A stretch of DNA of 64,000 nucleotides from Molossus alvarezi (lineage: Eukaryota > Chordata > Mammalia > Chiroptera > Molossidae): assembly GCA_037176705.1 (NCBI GenBank), contig CM073886.1, positions 128,122,001 to 128,186,000 on the forward strand, in the 5' to 3' direction. Under the pieces are notes generated by a model. The model had not been told where the DNA came from. It saw only the letters and a list, made by a program, of their open reading frames with translations, and searched no databases. A program made the translations under genes and the position numbers. This document shows, piece after piece, positions 33,871-44,728 of this stretch (position 1 is the stretch's first letter; every line of letters begins with the position of its first letter).

Positions 33871-35794
33871 TTCTTGAAATACTGTATTGAAAATAATCTG
33901 TGCCTATACATTACCTTTCTATGTCTTGGGTAATACTATTAATTTTTATTTTTCGCAGTAGCTCTTCACAGGCATCTCTGTATTATTAATCATTTCATGC
34001 CCTCTGTTGTGTGGGCTACAACTTTTTTCTACATTTTGATTCATTGGTTAATCTGAGGGAACGTGATTTATGTTTATTATCTCTCCGTAGACCTGTCTTT
34101 AACTGGAGTGATAGATGCTGTTTTAGAGTTGATTTGGAATAAACTAAAACCTATTTCTTACTGAATATTTAGAATTTTTAAACACTCAGTGCAGTGGCTA
34201 CAAAACTACAAAAGAAGAATTGCAAAGAAACCTGGAAACATAGTGGACTATCCCTGCAGTGTATTCCTTGGTGCTAAACAGGCACTTACTACTTATAGAA
34301 TATTATTTTTGTTGTTGCCTTCATAACTTTTCCTGATTGAATTACAGAAACACATTATTGATGCAAATAATTCACATGCTAGTAGCTTCTCTTGTATTAC
34401 TTTTTGTATGTGTAGTTTTAGTTCCTGGATGTCCTGATGAACAGAAAAATGGGAACAGTGGGACATTTTTTATAGAAGTTAATTACAGTGAACTTGACCT
34501 TCCTCTACAGCCATGACATCCACCTCTTTGATTGACTCATTTTCTTAAATTATCCACAGCTTGCCAGTATATGCTCCTCACTTGCACTATTTCTTCCTCT
34601 TTTTCCTTTCTTTCTTCCCAGATACCATGTCTCATTTTAGAACAGATTTGAACACTATAGCATATTCCACAAATATTAAATATATGAAGAGTAAATTGTA
34701 GTCAAGTACCTGTGAAAGTGTGAATTAGAATGGAGAAATCAGGAATTCAGATGGACATACTGCAGAGGTCCAGAAATGTACTCCACTTGAATGATGTATT
34801 GAGCTGTGATTTGTAGTTAATAAGGTTAAAAGAACAACACAGCCACCAATACAAATCCTACCATCATGAGAAAACCTTCCACATTTTCACAGAAGGTGAA
34901 TCTCTCCAGGCTTTTATTTTTCACACGGAATTTTTATAGAATTCATCAAATAACACCATAGACAACATGGCAACATTGGAGCTCATAATTTCCTTCAAAC
35001 AAAGTGCCCACTAGGAATGCCCTTTCTTTCTATTTCATGGCCAAAAAATAGGTACTTTGAGGGCCGTTTTGAAACATGAATCTCCACTTCTATAAAACCA
35101 AAGTCTAAAACTGTCAAATGTTTTAGAAGTGCTAAAACTTTTTACAGAATTCACTCATTACTCTTCATTATTAACCCACAGACACTCTCTGTTATTGCCT
35201 TTCATGGTAACACATTCACCTAATGAGATCTGAATGGTCTCTCTAGAGTATATGAAGCCATCCATTTGAGAACATTTGAGAACCCTGTACCTAAAAGAGG
35301 AATTGATGTGTATAATAAGCTGCAGATATTTTAAAATTTGCCCAGCTATTCCTGATACCTGAAATAAGGTATGGTTTTATAAAATAAATTCCTAGTCTTT
35401 TTATTCTACATCAAGCCACTTCGCTACCAACTGCCGTAAATCTGGGAGTATTATCATCCTGTCTGCCTTCTGCTTAAACACATAGAGAGGTGATTCGTTC
35501 TTTCTTGTAATCCTCTGAAGCCATGCTCGTATCCTGCTGCTGCTTTCTGTGTGTGTTCTGCTCTGACCTCTTCAGAAGCTTGGCGCAAATAATGAGTCTG
35601 AGGCTGGGCACGGACAACATCTTGCTCAGGGACTTTCGATTCTCAGCCGCCCATCTCCCAGAGTAATCCGGTCTGCAGGAATGTTTAGAGAGTTCCTTCA
35701 CTGCTAAATCGAAGATGATGTGAAGCCCAGGGGTGAGTTGCGGGAGAGATGTAAGACAATTCCTAACGATAAAAATAATCATCCTCACAGTGTG
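33871..35794. other. AT-rich DNA, nothing recognised
   Basis: The minus frame at 35474-35809 (111 codons) shows no domain and overlaps an L2-like segment. Nothing else seen. Confidence 0.45.
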
Positions 35795-35890
35795 ATATTC
35801 CTTTATCAAATATTACTGAGCACCTGCTCTGCACCAGGCACTGCTCTAGGTTATATGTGTTTATTCAACAAGATGCCCCAGACTGCAGAA
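35795..35890 (-). mobile_element. Probable L2 fragment
   Basis: 'ATTACTGAGCACCTGCTCTG' followed by 'CACCAGGCACTGCTCTAGG' is the well known reverse-complement L2 phrase. Short remnant. Confidence 0.55.
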
Positions 35891-37565
35891 TCACGGAATC
35901 AGAAGTGAAGAGAAAGAGCACCGTACGCTATGCAAATGCACACTGTGCAGGGAAATCTATAAGCCTCAGAATGGATGGAGGTGAGGGAGTGTTATTTCAG
36001 TGCGATAAGTACAAAAGGGAATTGGGCTGTGGCAGAAACTTATGATTACCTGACCCAAGGAAACCACAGAGCTGTTATAATGTGAACTGGAGAAGTGACA
36101 TAGAAACTTCAATGATCCCTTCATCTTCCAAAAGTCTGTTCTACGCAAGGTAAACAACTGAAAAATTCTTGCCTGGTCTTATTGACATTTTTATGCCCCA
36201 TAGGAAGTGATTACAGGAATGAATATTTCTGGCCTAATTTGACCAACAAGGAGAATTTGGTTCACAAAGTGTCAGTGACAGAAGACTTTGGAAAAAACTA
36301 ACCATGTTGTTTCAGAATTTGGAATACCTTGGGGATGGTATTCATTGGACAGGAACTTGAAGAAGGAAGACTGCAAAATGTCTGACATGCAAGACTCGGA
36401 AGAAAGTTCAGAAAGGCGATGATACCGCTGACGATGCAAATCTCAAACTATTTTAATGGGGAATAAGGCCCCTGATGGAAGACAATGACGTGACTTTGCT
36501 CCGCGTTCAGATTACACAGATGCACGAACAGACCAAGTAAAGGAAGAAAGACAACCAAAAGGAAGACAAATATCTCTAAATATAGAAATGGAGCACGGAT
36601 CAGTAAGAACCCTGAAGGAAGGTCAATACCTGTAACGAGCTGAGCTTTGCGAAATTTGCTAGAAATGAATAGAGCTATTTTAGGTGTAAAGTCAGAACTG
36701 CTCTGGCTAATATATTTTCCCCATTGTTCTCATGTGCTTTGCTCTTTTTCTATTAATCAGAGACGTTACCTAATATTAAGATAAACTTCCTTTATTTTCC
36801 AGTATTTTTACCAAGCTTTTTTAGTTGACATGTGGAAATCATAAACTAAAAAGTAATTTCCCAAACAACCCATGCTGGAGGTGAAGGGGTCAAGCTGAGT
36901 GCATTCAGAAGCCACAAGCTCACAAGCAGAGGATGGAGGGGGACCTCAGGCGACATACCTTTAAATGAAGGGTGAAGGTAGTACTCAAAAGAAGAGTATT
37001 CCTGCTCTTCATAATTTTCTTCTAATGAGCTGTGACAGATTATTAAGATACTCAGTGAAAGTGAGAACTGGGGGCGGAAATGGGAGATGAACTTTGGTTT
37101 GATTACTGAAAGATGAGCCGGACATCTCGGTGCCATCAGTGTGCTCTCCAGACCGGCAGGAGGTCAGAGCCAGCCTTGGCCAGTTCCCAGGGGACCTGGG
37201 AACTCCAGAGATTAATGGAAGATAGTGCAGTGTCATAGATAAAACAGCAGAAAGAATTTTATTTTATGTTGCAGTTGGAAAACAGAGAATCATTTAATAA
37301 AAGTTGAAAATGTTGATGGTTAGATAGCTATGAGATTTGGGGGGGTGGTCAGGGAAAATAACCTTCAAGATTAATTACAGGAGAAAATAATAATGAACAG
37401 GAGAATAATTAATCCAAGCGATTTCATGAAACAAATACCAAAGTAGGTCACTCTCCTGCTTGAAAAACCTTATGGTTTCTCATTGTTCTTAGGATAGTTT
37501 TTCCTCTGACCACCTCCTTCCTCAAATTTTCTTTGTTCTCCCTTCTTTTCCCTTGACAACCTTTA
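35891..37565. other. Nothing recognised
   Basis: Includes an A-rich segment at 36280-36700 that could be an old internal retroelement piece, but I have no firm match. The minus frames at 36846-37236 lack domains. Confidence 0.4.
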
Positions 37566-37571
37566 TTATTT

Positions 37572-37790
37572 TAAAACTTTTTATTTGGAGATTGTTATAG
37601 TGTCACATGCAAATGTAAGAAATAATACAAGAGGTTTCATGTACAGATCCCCCAGCTTTCCCCAGGGGCTACATGCTGCATCGTTACAGTCCGATATCAC
37701 ACCTCGCCACTTGACATCGAACAATCCATAAGCCTTCAGGTATCAGAGTCAAGACTCGAGACAGTGTCATCATAAAGACCTTACTATGAC
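37572..37790. mobile_element. Old L1M-type 3' region remnant
   Basis: 'TTTATTTGGAGATTGTTATA', 'TGTAAGAAATAATACAAGAG' and the CCCC-rich 'CAGATCCCCCAGCTTTCCCC' match the common L1ME-like 3' region. Diverged. Orientation not assigned. Confidence 0.55.
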
Positions 37791-38535
37791 CTACACTCTT
37801 AAGTGAGTTGACCCCTCCTCCCACCCCACCGCATTACCACTCAAATCTCCTCTCCTTCTGCATTCATGTAATGCATGTATGGTTGTGCAATGGGTGTGGA
37901 ACAGGTGAGCACACCCTTGGTGGTTTGAAGCTGCACAGGTGCTGTCTCCGCTGTTGTGGGTTAGAGTCCTCTGCTCAGGGTCTCGCCAGGGTGCGCTCAG
38001 GGGGTCAGCCGGCTGCATTCTCTTCCGGTGGTTGGTCTGGGGACGTTGCACTTCCAGGTTCCCTCGTGTTGACGCTGGAATTCACCGCTTTGTGGTTACG
38101 AGACTGAGTTTCCTGTCTTCTTACTGGCTGTTGGCTGGGAGCCACGCTCGGCTCCAAGGGGCTGCTCACCCATCTGCTCCATGTGTTCCTCCCACAAAGT
38201 GACAGCTTACTTCCCCACCCCGCTCGGGTCCCTGTGGATGGACGCGTGCAGTGACGCTTCTTCCCGGGAGAGACAGCCCATCACCTTGCCTCCTAACAGA
38301 ACCTACCCAGAGGAGCGGTGGTCCTTGCCTTTGCCACATTCTTCTGCTGGAAGCTGTCCGCGTGCCCCCCAGACTAATGGGCAGCACTGCACCAAGCGGA
38401 CACCAGGGGCTGGGATTCTGGGAGCGCCTTAGGATTCCGCACACCGTGCCTCCGAATGTCCCCATCACGGACTGGCCAGCCCCTGGACCTCCTTCTGCCC
38501 TCCCCGCCGCCCCCGCCCCAGAGCCGCGACACTCG
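37791..38535. other. GC-richer DNA with overlapping ORFs, nothing recognised
   Basis: Frames of 83-100 codons overlap in up to four frames. The 196-codon plus frame beginning at 38251 runs on into an L2 element, which argues against coding. Confidence 0.4.
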
Positions 38536-38539
38536 TTCC

Positions 38540-38852
38540 CAGATGTTCACAGAGCTCGCTCCCTGACCTCTTTCTGCCTCTTCTCAGAGGGACCTGCCAA
38601 GGGGCCTGCCCTCCCTAAAACAGCATTGCCGGCGGGCCCCCATAGCTCTGTCTCCATTCCTTGCTTTGTGTGGCTCCGGAGCGCACGGACCCTGCCTGGC
38701 ACGAGGCCTGCGTCCCCTCTGCCTGAGCTTCGCTGCCTCCACTGCAGTGAAGTCTCCCCAGGTGGGGACTCGTGTCCTTTGCTCTCTCCCCGGCACCTGG
38801 AATGGCGCCTTGGGCAGAAATGGCCCGCACATACTTGTTGAATAAACGAGTA
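38540..38852 (+). mobile_element. L2 LINE 3' fragment
   Basis: Has the L2 order: 'GTTCACAGAGCTCGCTCCCT' (the 'treated like feedback' Pro-rich part), 'CTGCAGTGAAGTCTCCCCAG' with 'GTGGGGACTCGTGTCC', then 'GGCACCTGGAATGGCGCC' and the terminal 'TACTTGTTGAATAAACGAG'. It covers the second half of the 196-codon frame. Confidence 0.6.
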
Positions 38853-38947
38853 AAAACTTTATTTGGTAAATATGACCTGTATGGTTAGATAACAGGTAAT
38901 TCAGTGCCTGGGAAGGTTAGAAAAACGGAATGATTTTGTTGGAAAGG

Positions 38948-39175
38948 ACACAGTGGCTCAGCGCACAGTCTGGGTTTACTGCTTATAGTCACACCCCCGT
39001 GCCCTGAGGACACCCTGAATCCCTGCTACTGTGTCTTTGTGCAAATGATTTCGCCTCTAAACGCCTCCATTTTCTTTTTTTTTCTTTTCTTTTTTTTTTT
39101 TGCTATCTAATGACCTAAATGGTATCTCTTCTTTGGATGTATAAGGGATTCTGAAATAATACATGTAAAGTTACT
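38948..39175 (+). mobile_element. MIR SINE with a T-rich expansion
   Basis: 'GAATCCCTGCTACTGTGTCT', 'TGCAAATGATTTCGCCTCTA' and 'GAAATAATACATGTAAAG' are the MIR core and 3' region. Between them lies a T-rich low-complexity run at 39069-39103 that replaces the normal 'cctcatctgtaaaatgg' part. Confidence 0.6.
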
Positions 39176-39270
39176 GGTTTATTCAAGCCCAATTCATTAG
39201 ATGGTTGCCAAGTCTTTATTTCATATTGTGTGGGCACAACTGTTTCAATGAAGTATTCCTGCATAATAAA

Positions 39271-39457
39271 TTAGCTCATGACTAAGTGGTTGACTGTGAT
39301 CCCATTCACCGAAATGTCACAGGTTCAATTCCTGATCAGGGCACATACCTAGGTTTCGGGTTCGATCCCCAGTCAGGGTGTATTCATGAGGCAACCAATT
39401 GATCTCTCTCTCTCTCTCTCTCTCTCCCCCTTCTTCTCTCTCTAAAATCTATATAAG
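39271..39457 (+). mobile_element. Ves-related SINE, older subtype
   Basis: Diverged head ('TGACTAAGTGGTTGACTGTG'), a B-box 'GGTTCAATTCC', a second 'GGGTTCGATCCCC' and a TC-rich tail. TSD GCATAATAAA at 39261-39270 and 39458-39467, 10 bp and identical. It resembles the host SINE at 30.2 kb rather than subtypes A and B. Confidence 0.92.
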
Positions 39458-39469
39458 CATAATAAAAGA

Positions 39470-40010
39470 ATAACTGTTTTGTTACTTTTGATATTGTGGG
39501 CAGGAATAGGCAGGACTCAGTGGGGATGCCTAGGCAACTGCCCGGGGTTAAGGCTCCAGATGACCCCCGTCACACGCTGGAACCCCATCCTGGGTGGCCG
39601 GCATGGCTACTGTCCTCTGGACCTCTCTTTTAACGGAGTCCTGGACCCCGGTATCGAAGGTGTCACTTCTCCTCCTGCGACTTCTCTCTCCGCGGCGTCC
39701 CTCCTGCCAGGGCCCACCCCTCCGTCAGGCTGCCGGCGTGCACAGCAGCTGGCTTCCCGGAGCGGAGAGGGGATGCGACAGCCTCTCCTGTCGGGCGCAG
39801 GGTCCCCTCCACTATCTTGTGAGTCAGAGCAAGTCGCAGGCAGGAGGGAGCCTCCCGCTTGTCACGGAGCGAGTGGCGGGAATGTCCGGCCACGGGAGGG
39901 GTTGTGGGCAGCCAGAGCAGACAGTCTACACAGAAACCGAAGAAAATGTTGATTTTCAAAAACTGATAGCGGAAGTTACGATGTCGATAAAATAGCAAAA
40001 AATACATCCT
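39470..40010. other. GC-rich patch with overlapping ORFs, no gene recognised
   Basis: Plus frames of 157 codons (39479-39952) and 133 codons (39594-39995) and a minus frame of 116 codons overlap. None has a recognisable domain, and the 157-codon frame begins in the SINE's downstream flank. Composition with CpG-rich spots explains the lack of stops. Confidence 0.35.
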
Positions 40011-40715
40011 CAAACCACTTCCTTATATTTAATCTAAAATAGAAAAAAAGATTAACAAACTAAAACCACATGCACACACACACACATTAACAACAAAACG
40101 TATTCAGAGTTTGACACATGGCATCAAAGAAAAATAAGGTAATTCTAACCACTCGATCAAGCGATACTTCAAGAGAAAGTCAGCCACTGGAACATGAGGT
40201 GGGTCAAGGACACCAGTCAATTAGACGAGGGCTCCCCCTGGTGACGGGGAGCAACTTGATGATACCTTACAACTTGAGTCTGTGTGTCCACACCCTAAGG
40301 AAAGTATCTCCGTGTTGGAAATAGAAACACGCTTTCAAAAGCACACTGGCTGTCCTGCTTATGCAAACACTGGACTCTTCAGCATTTCTTTTTCTAACTT
40401 TGAGGTGAAAATAAAAAGATATCTACCTCTTGGTGAAGGAATTCGTTTTTTTTCCAGTTATAAAATTCATAAAACTGCAAATGATCTTCCAGCATAATTT
40501 TTAGAGTTACACTGTTGCAAATACCAGTGTAATTCAATTCAACCTGGAATGATTACACATAACATTCTGTGCAGTTCATAAGGGCAGATACAAAATAAAA
40601 ATGAGGCTTAATAGTCCCTGTTGAAAATCAGAATAGAGAAGCCCCTCTCTTTTCTTAGAGCATTTACTTTAGAAAACTTGTAAGTTCTTTCTCTCTTTGA
40701 AATATCTGTAAACCC

Positions 40716-40717
<2 letters not shown>
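40011..40717. other. Nothing recognised
   Basis: Only a short (CA)n run near 40075-40085. Confidence 0.5.

Positions 40718-40757
<40 letters not shown>
40718..40757 (+). repeat. (AC)20 microsatellite
   Basis: Uninterrupted AC run of about 40 bases. It gives the poly Cys-Val frame on the minus strand. Confidence 0.98.
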
Positions 40758-40758
<1 letters not shown>

Positions 40759-41385
40759 GTCTTGCCCATTTTATGAGCCAGGAATGACTTCTCAAGGACA
40801 CAGGGACCATCTCTGGGAAATGCAATCAAGGCAATAGTGTCCTTGTCCCCCAGTGTCCGCGGGAGGGTAGGAACCTAAGCTGGTTGGTGCCTTACTCTGA
40901 GTAGTCATACTACTTGTCATAAAGATAAGACAAGTTTATTTTTTTCTTGGATAAAGCCAATCAGCAAACACAGATGGTGACCCTGGTGACCAGGTGGATT
41001 TAGGACGAACGTGTTGGGCACACAGTGCTGTCCCGAGCTCTTAGTGGAGAGAGTGCACTGTTTATCCCGAGAACATGTGTGTAGCGAGTTGCATCTATGT
41101 GGGTATATGAAAGGCTAAGATTTCTTTCTGTCTGGCAACCTCTGACCAAACCCAAGTGATGAGCTTGCCGTCTGGTTTATTGTTTATTCATAACAGAATA
41201 TTGTTTATTGTTTATTCTTTTTATTCTTCCTTTGTGGATAGTTTTCCTGGGATGGGAGGAGATTTTGGTTTTAATTATATTTTCCCAACAAGATATATAT
41301 AGTGCATGAAAAACCCAGACTGATTACAGAGAGAAAACCATGCATTGCAGCAGTTACTTTTGATTAATGAGCAATGTGATCGGCT
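40758..41385. other. Nothing recognised
   Basis: No gene or repeat identified. Confidence 0.5.
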
Positions 41386-41389
41386 CTTC

Positions 41390-41530
41390 TGTGTGCCGAC
41401 CACAGTTATGGGCAGAGAGGCAGAGATCTGGACCCCGCCGTCCTGGCTCTGCTCTTGGTTCCACCACTCGGACGCCGGTGTTTGTGAAGACTCATTTTTT
41501 CTCATTTGTAAAAGGAGGGTAAATGGGACT
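41390..41530 (+). mobile_element. Possible MIR remnant
   Basis: 'CCTGGCTCTGCTCTTGGTTC' then 'TTTTTTCTCATTTGTAAAAG' follows the MIR order. Diverged. Confidence 0.4.
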
Positions 41531-41639
41531 GGCGGTCTGTTGCCAATATTCATCTTTGTCGGTGTTTTGTTTATGATGCAGTTTTGCTTAGGTTATTTCC
41601 AAAATGAGATTACACATAAAACTCGAACTTTGGGATAAT

Positions 41640-41690
41640 AAGGAGGAGGAAAAGGAGAAGGAGGAGGGGAGGAGAAGGACAGAAAAGGAT
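41640..41690 (+). repeat. GA-rich low-complexity tract
   Basis: AGG/GGA-type purine run. It gives the Ser/Phe-rich minus frame. Confidence 0.85.
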
Positions 41691-43071
41691 GATCTCACCA
41701 CACAGGGCTCAGCCGGAGCTGAGCGGTGACCGACTCCTTCCCATGGATGCGTGTTCTGGAGCTGCCTGCCGTCTTGCACATTCCTCGGTGTGTCAGCTGG
41801 TGTGTTCATCCACTTAGACTTCCTCTTTGATGTGTGCGAAACACAGCTTATTGAACGAACCACTCAGCTTAGATTTGCATGATGAGACGGGAAGGGAAGG
41901 GCTGTCTCAATGGTGCCTTCCCACTACCCCTTAGCAGAAAAGCACCAGGGACGCGCATCTCTGGGCCAGGCGAGCGGGAAGCTCTCCAACTGCGCGCCCC
42001 TAGAGCTCGCTTAGTGTCTTCACAGGCGGTCGTCGGGGATGAAGCCCAGGCTCGTCTTGACCAGTCTCGCCTTCCCAGGCCCGAGTAGCCTCGACACAAC
42101 AGAAACAACACGTGTGTGAAAAATCAGCTAGTGATTGAGTCAAAATCTTACTACGGGGGAATTCTAAAATGCCACCTAAACGATTTGGTTAACGGCACCC
42201 TTATGGATTAGATACCAATTTTTAATATTTGGTATATGTTTTTTAAATACAGATTTGAAAGTTCTGCTATTCCTTTAAACAGCTCATTCTTTTAATTTTT
42301 TCTGGGAACAGAATTGCCCTTTTGCTTTTTGTTCAAACTTAAATGTATCTAGTTCCAAAGACCCGCAGATGATCACTGCAAGGCATCGTCTTCCTCCAAC
42401 CCTCTCATGGACATCACTTTTGCGTCTAGTTTACCAAACTCTGGCAGCTCCATGCGCTTCCACATTGTATTATGAATGAATATCTCACATGTTTACTTAA
42501 TCTTGACATAGTATATAAATTATGAATATATCACATTTCTAAAAAAAATCATAAAATTGCCACATTTTGTTTAAAAAAATACCCTCTTGACTTAAAATAA
42601 TATTAATAATGTCATAGTTTTCAAATGATTTACATTTAGCTTTTCTTCATAAGAATAATAAATGAAATATAATGATTTAGAAGCTACTTCTTTTTGAAAA
42701 GCTACCTTTACCACACAGATCGATATTGTTAGTAAAGGAAATGTCACAAGTGTCCAGATCAGCTAAAAATAGATCCGTCTAAAACGGAAAAAAAAAGACT
42801 GAAGAAAGGTAAAATGATCAACTTTCATTTTTAGACTGTGATGTATATTTGAGGACTAATTGCTTATGCACTGACTATCCTGTTCAGGCAAATGAAAACG
42901 GAAGTGAAATTAATATGCTTGGAAATTGTGTTTCACACATTCAGCCGTTTGGATTTCAGACATAGTGACCCCGGCGATTCTCTCGCTGAGTCCGTTGGCC
43001 TTCCATTCCTCATGCATTTTCTGTTCCACTCTCACTCCGAATGGCTGGCGGAAAGCTCCTTGACCTTGGAC
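41691..43071. other. Nothing recognised
   Basis: A GC-richer 41.7-42.1 kb followed by AT-rich sequence. Short frames only. Confidence 0.5.
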
Positions 43072-43328
43072 CCGTGACTTGGAACCGATGTGCCACGATG
43101 ATCTTTAAAACATGCAATACCTTGTCTTTTTAATCAGGGGCACTGACCTCTTTTTTCTTAGATTGTCAAATAAAAAAAATGACTACAGCCAACACAATAA
43201 TAGCCATCCGGTGTGAATGAATGAAAATTACACCTATTTTTTGGTCGGAAAATATATTTTTTTGATGTGCCGCAGAGTTTTAGTAATTCATTTATGTGCT
43301 CTGAGATGAAAAAGGTTGAAAATCACTG
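43072..43328. mobile_element. Non-autonomous hAT transposon (257 bp)
   Basis: The right end GGTTGAAAATCACTG (43314-43328) is inverted relative to the left end CCGTGACTTGGAACC (43072-43086), as imperfect terminal inverted repeats. The flanks are CCTTGGAC (43064-43071) and CTTTGGAC (43329-43336), an 8-bp TSD with one mismatch, as expected for hAT. The interior has no ORF, with paired 'TGTGCC' motifs near both ends. It is a MITE-like derivative that depends on a transposase supplied elsewhere. Confidence 0.75.
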
Positions 43329-43336
43329 CTTTGGAC

Positions 43337-43665
43337 TATTGGCAGCCACCGAGCTCACCCCAAAACCATGTAATAAAGTGACAGGGACAGAGACTGAGCA
43401 TGCCAGCTTCGAACCCAGACCTTATCACTGGCCTCATTTCGTGACTCTTAAATTATAATTTTAAATGCTTTAATTTTTAATTTCATAGCCTGAGGCAATT
43501 TTTGTGGGTGATAGTAGGATCCTTGGGAAATAGCCTCTCTCTTCATTTTAAGACAGCTTGGGTATAAAAAGTTTAGAATCCACCAAATCATTGTATGTTA
43601 GTCTCAATGTAGCCAACGATGGTATGTTAGAGCGATGTGTTGGTTTTTGGAAAGTATCTTCTCCT
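43337..43665. other. Nothing recognised
   Basis: AT-rich spacer. Confidence 0.5.
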
Positions 43666-43667
43666 TT

Positions 43668-43890
43668 ATTTATTTTTTTAATAAATTAACTTCATTAAGG
43701 TATCATTTACATATAGTAAAATAGATCCATTTCACATGTACAGTGTGATGAGTTTTGACAAATGAAAAAGATGATGTTATCACTGCAACAGGTAAGTTCA
43801 GGACATTTCCACTATGCCAAACTCATGCCCCCATGTAGTCCCTTCTTTAATTCTCGACAACCTCTGACATACTTTCGGTTTATTATGTAG
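43668..43890. mobile_element. Old L1M-type 3' region remnant
   Basis: 'AAGGTATCATTTACATATAG', 'GTGTGATGAGTTTTGACAAA' and 'CAGGACATTTCCACTATGCC' are the common L1M 3' phrases. The orientation convention is not certain. Confidence 0.6.
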
Positions 43891-44098
43891 TATAGTTTCA
43901 TGAATAGAAGTATCCTCTCCTTTAACTCACATTTTACACTTTCTTAACTAAGAATGTACCTGATTGTTTATGAAATTAAAATAGGCTTCTAATGTGATAG
44001 GAAATGGCTAAAATCTTAATTCCAGTACGAAAGCTATACAACGTTGATTTTAATTTTCATTTATTTATGTTTGTTACCTGGAATTATTATTTTTTAAA

Positions 44099-44533
44099 TA
44101 TGTTTTTATTGATCTTTTAGAGCAGTGGTTCTCAACCTCCTTAATGCCGAGACCTTTCGATCCAGCTCCTCATGTTGTGTGTGGGCGTATCTGCATGTGG
44201 GCGACCCGCCTGGAGACGGACAGAGGAGTGGGGTCTCGGTTCCTAAGACCACCAGAAATATGTTTTCAGATGGCCTTAGGGACCCCTGCGAAAGGGTCAT
44301 TCGACTCCCAAAGGGATCGCAACCCACAGGTTGAGAGCAGCTGTTTTAGAGAGAGAGGAAGGGAGAGAGAGATGGAAACATTGATGTGAGAGAGAAACAT
44401 CAATCCTGCCTCCTGCACGCCCCCTACTGGGGATGGAGCCTGCAACCCGGGCATGAGCCCTGACTGGGAATCGAACGGGGACCTCTCAGTCCATGGGAGG
44501 ATGCTCACTTTGCTGAACCACACTGGCCAGGCT
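44099..44533 (-). mobile_element. Ves SINE, subtype A variant, split by a SPIN element
   Basis: The pieces are 44099-44122 (T-rich tail end) and 44344-44533 (body and head), with a DNA transposon in between. The same variant body is seen at 8.5 kb. No clear outer TSD. Confidence 0.92.
44123..44343 (+). mobile_element. SPIN-type non-autonomous hAT transposon
   Basis: Ends CAGTGGTTCTCAACCT (44123-44138) and AGGTTGAGAGCAGCTG (44328-44343), imperfect terminal inverted repeats. A perfect 8-bp TSD TTTTAGAG lies at 44115-44122 and 44344-44351. The interior has 'GATGGCCTTAGGGACCCCTG', 'GGTCATTCGACTCCCAAA' and 'GATCGCAACCCACAGG', and an internal palindrome (44242-44258 with 44264-44280). These match SPIN, an hAT family spread by horizontal transfer among tetrapods including vesper bats. 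It is 221 bp with no transposase. Confidence 0.9.
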
Positions 44534-44546
44534 ATTTTATTTTTGA

Positions 44547-44728
44547 TTTTTTTTTTTATTACTGTTTAAAGTATCACAGAGGTCCCACCTTTTACTCCAT
44601 TGATACCCTCCCCGCTCCCACCCCCTCCTGCTCTCCCTAACCTAATGTCTGTGTCCATTGGTTGTGCATATACGCATACAAATTCTTTGGTTTATCTCTT
44701 CCCATCCCCCATCCCTCTGAGGTTTTTA
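44547..44728 (-). mobile_element. L1 3' UTR, short 5'-truncated copy
   Basis: Poly-T at about 44549-44559, then the L1 3' UTR in antisense ('GTGTCCATTGGTTGTGCATA', 'TTCTTTGGTTTATCTCTTCC'), truncated after about 180 bases. It abuts the SINE. Confidence 0.85.

Noticed and set aside
38251..38841. 196-codon plus-strand ORF
   Set aside because: Its second half coincides with an L2 3' fragment, and overlapping frames on both strands are equally open.
39479..39995. Two overlapping plus-strand ORFs of 157 and 133 codons
   Set aside because: Both are in different frames of one GC-rich patch with no domain. An opposite-strand frame of 116 codons is also open.
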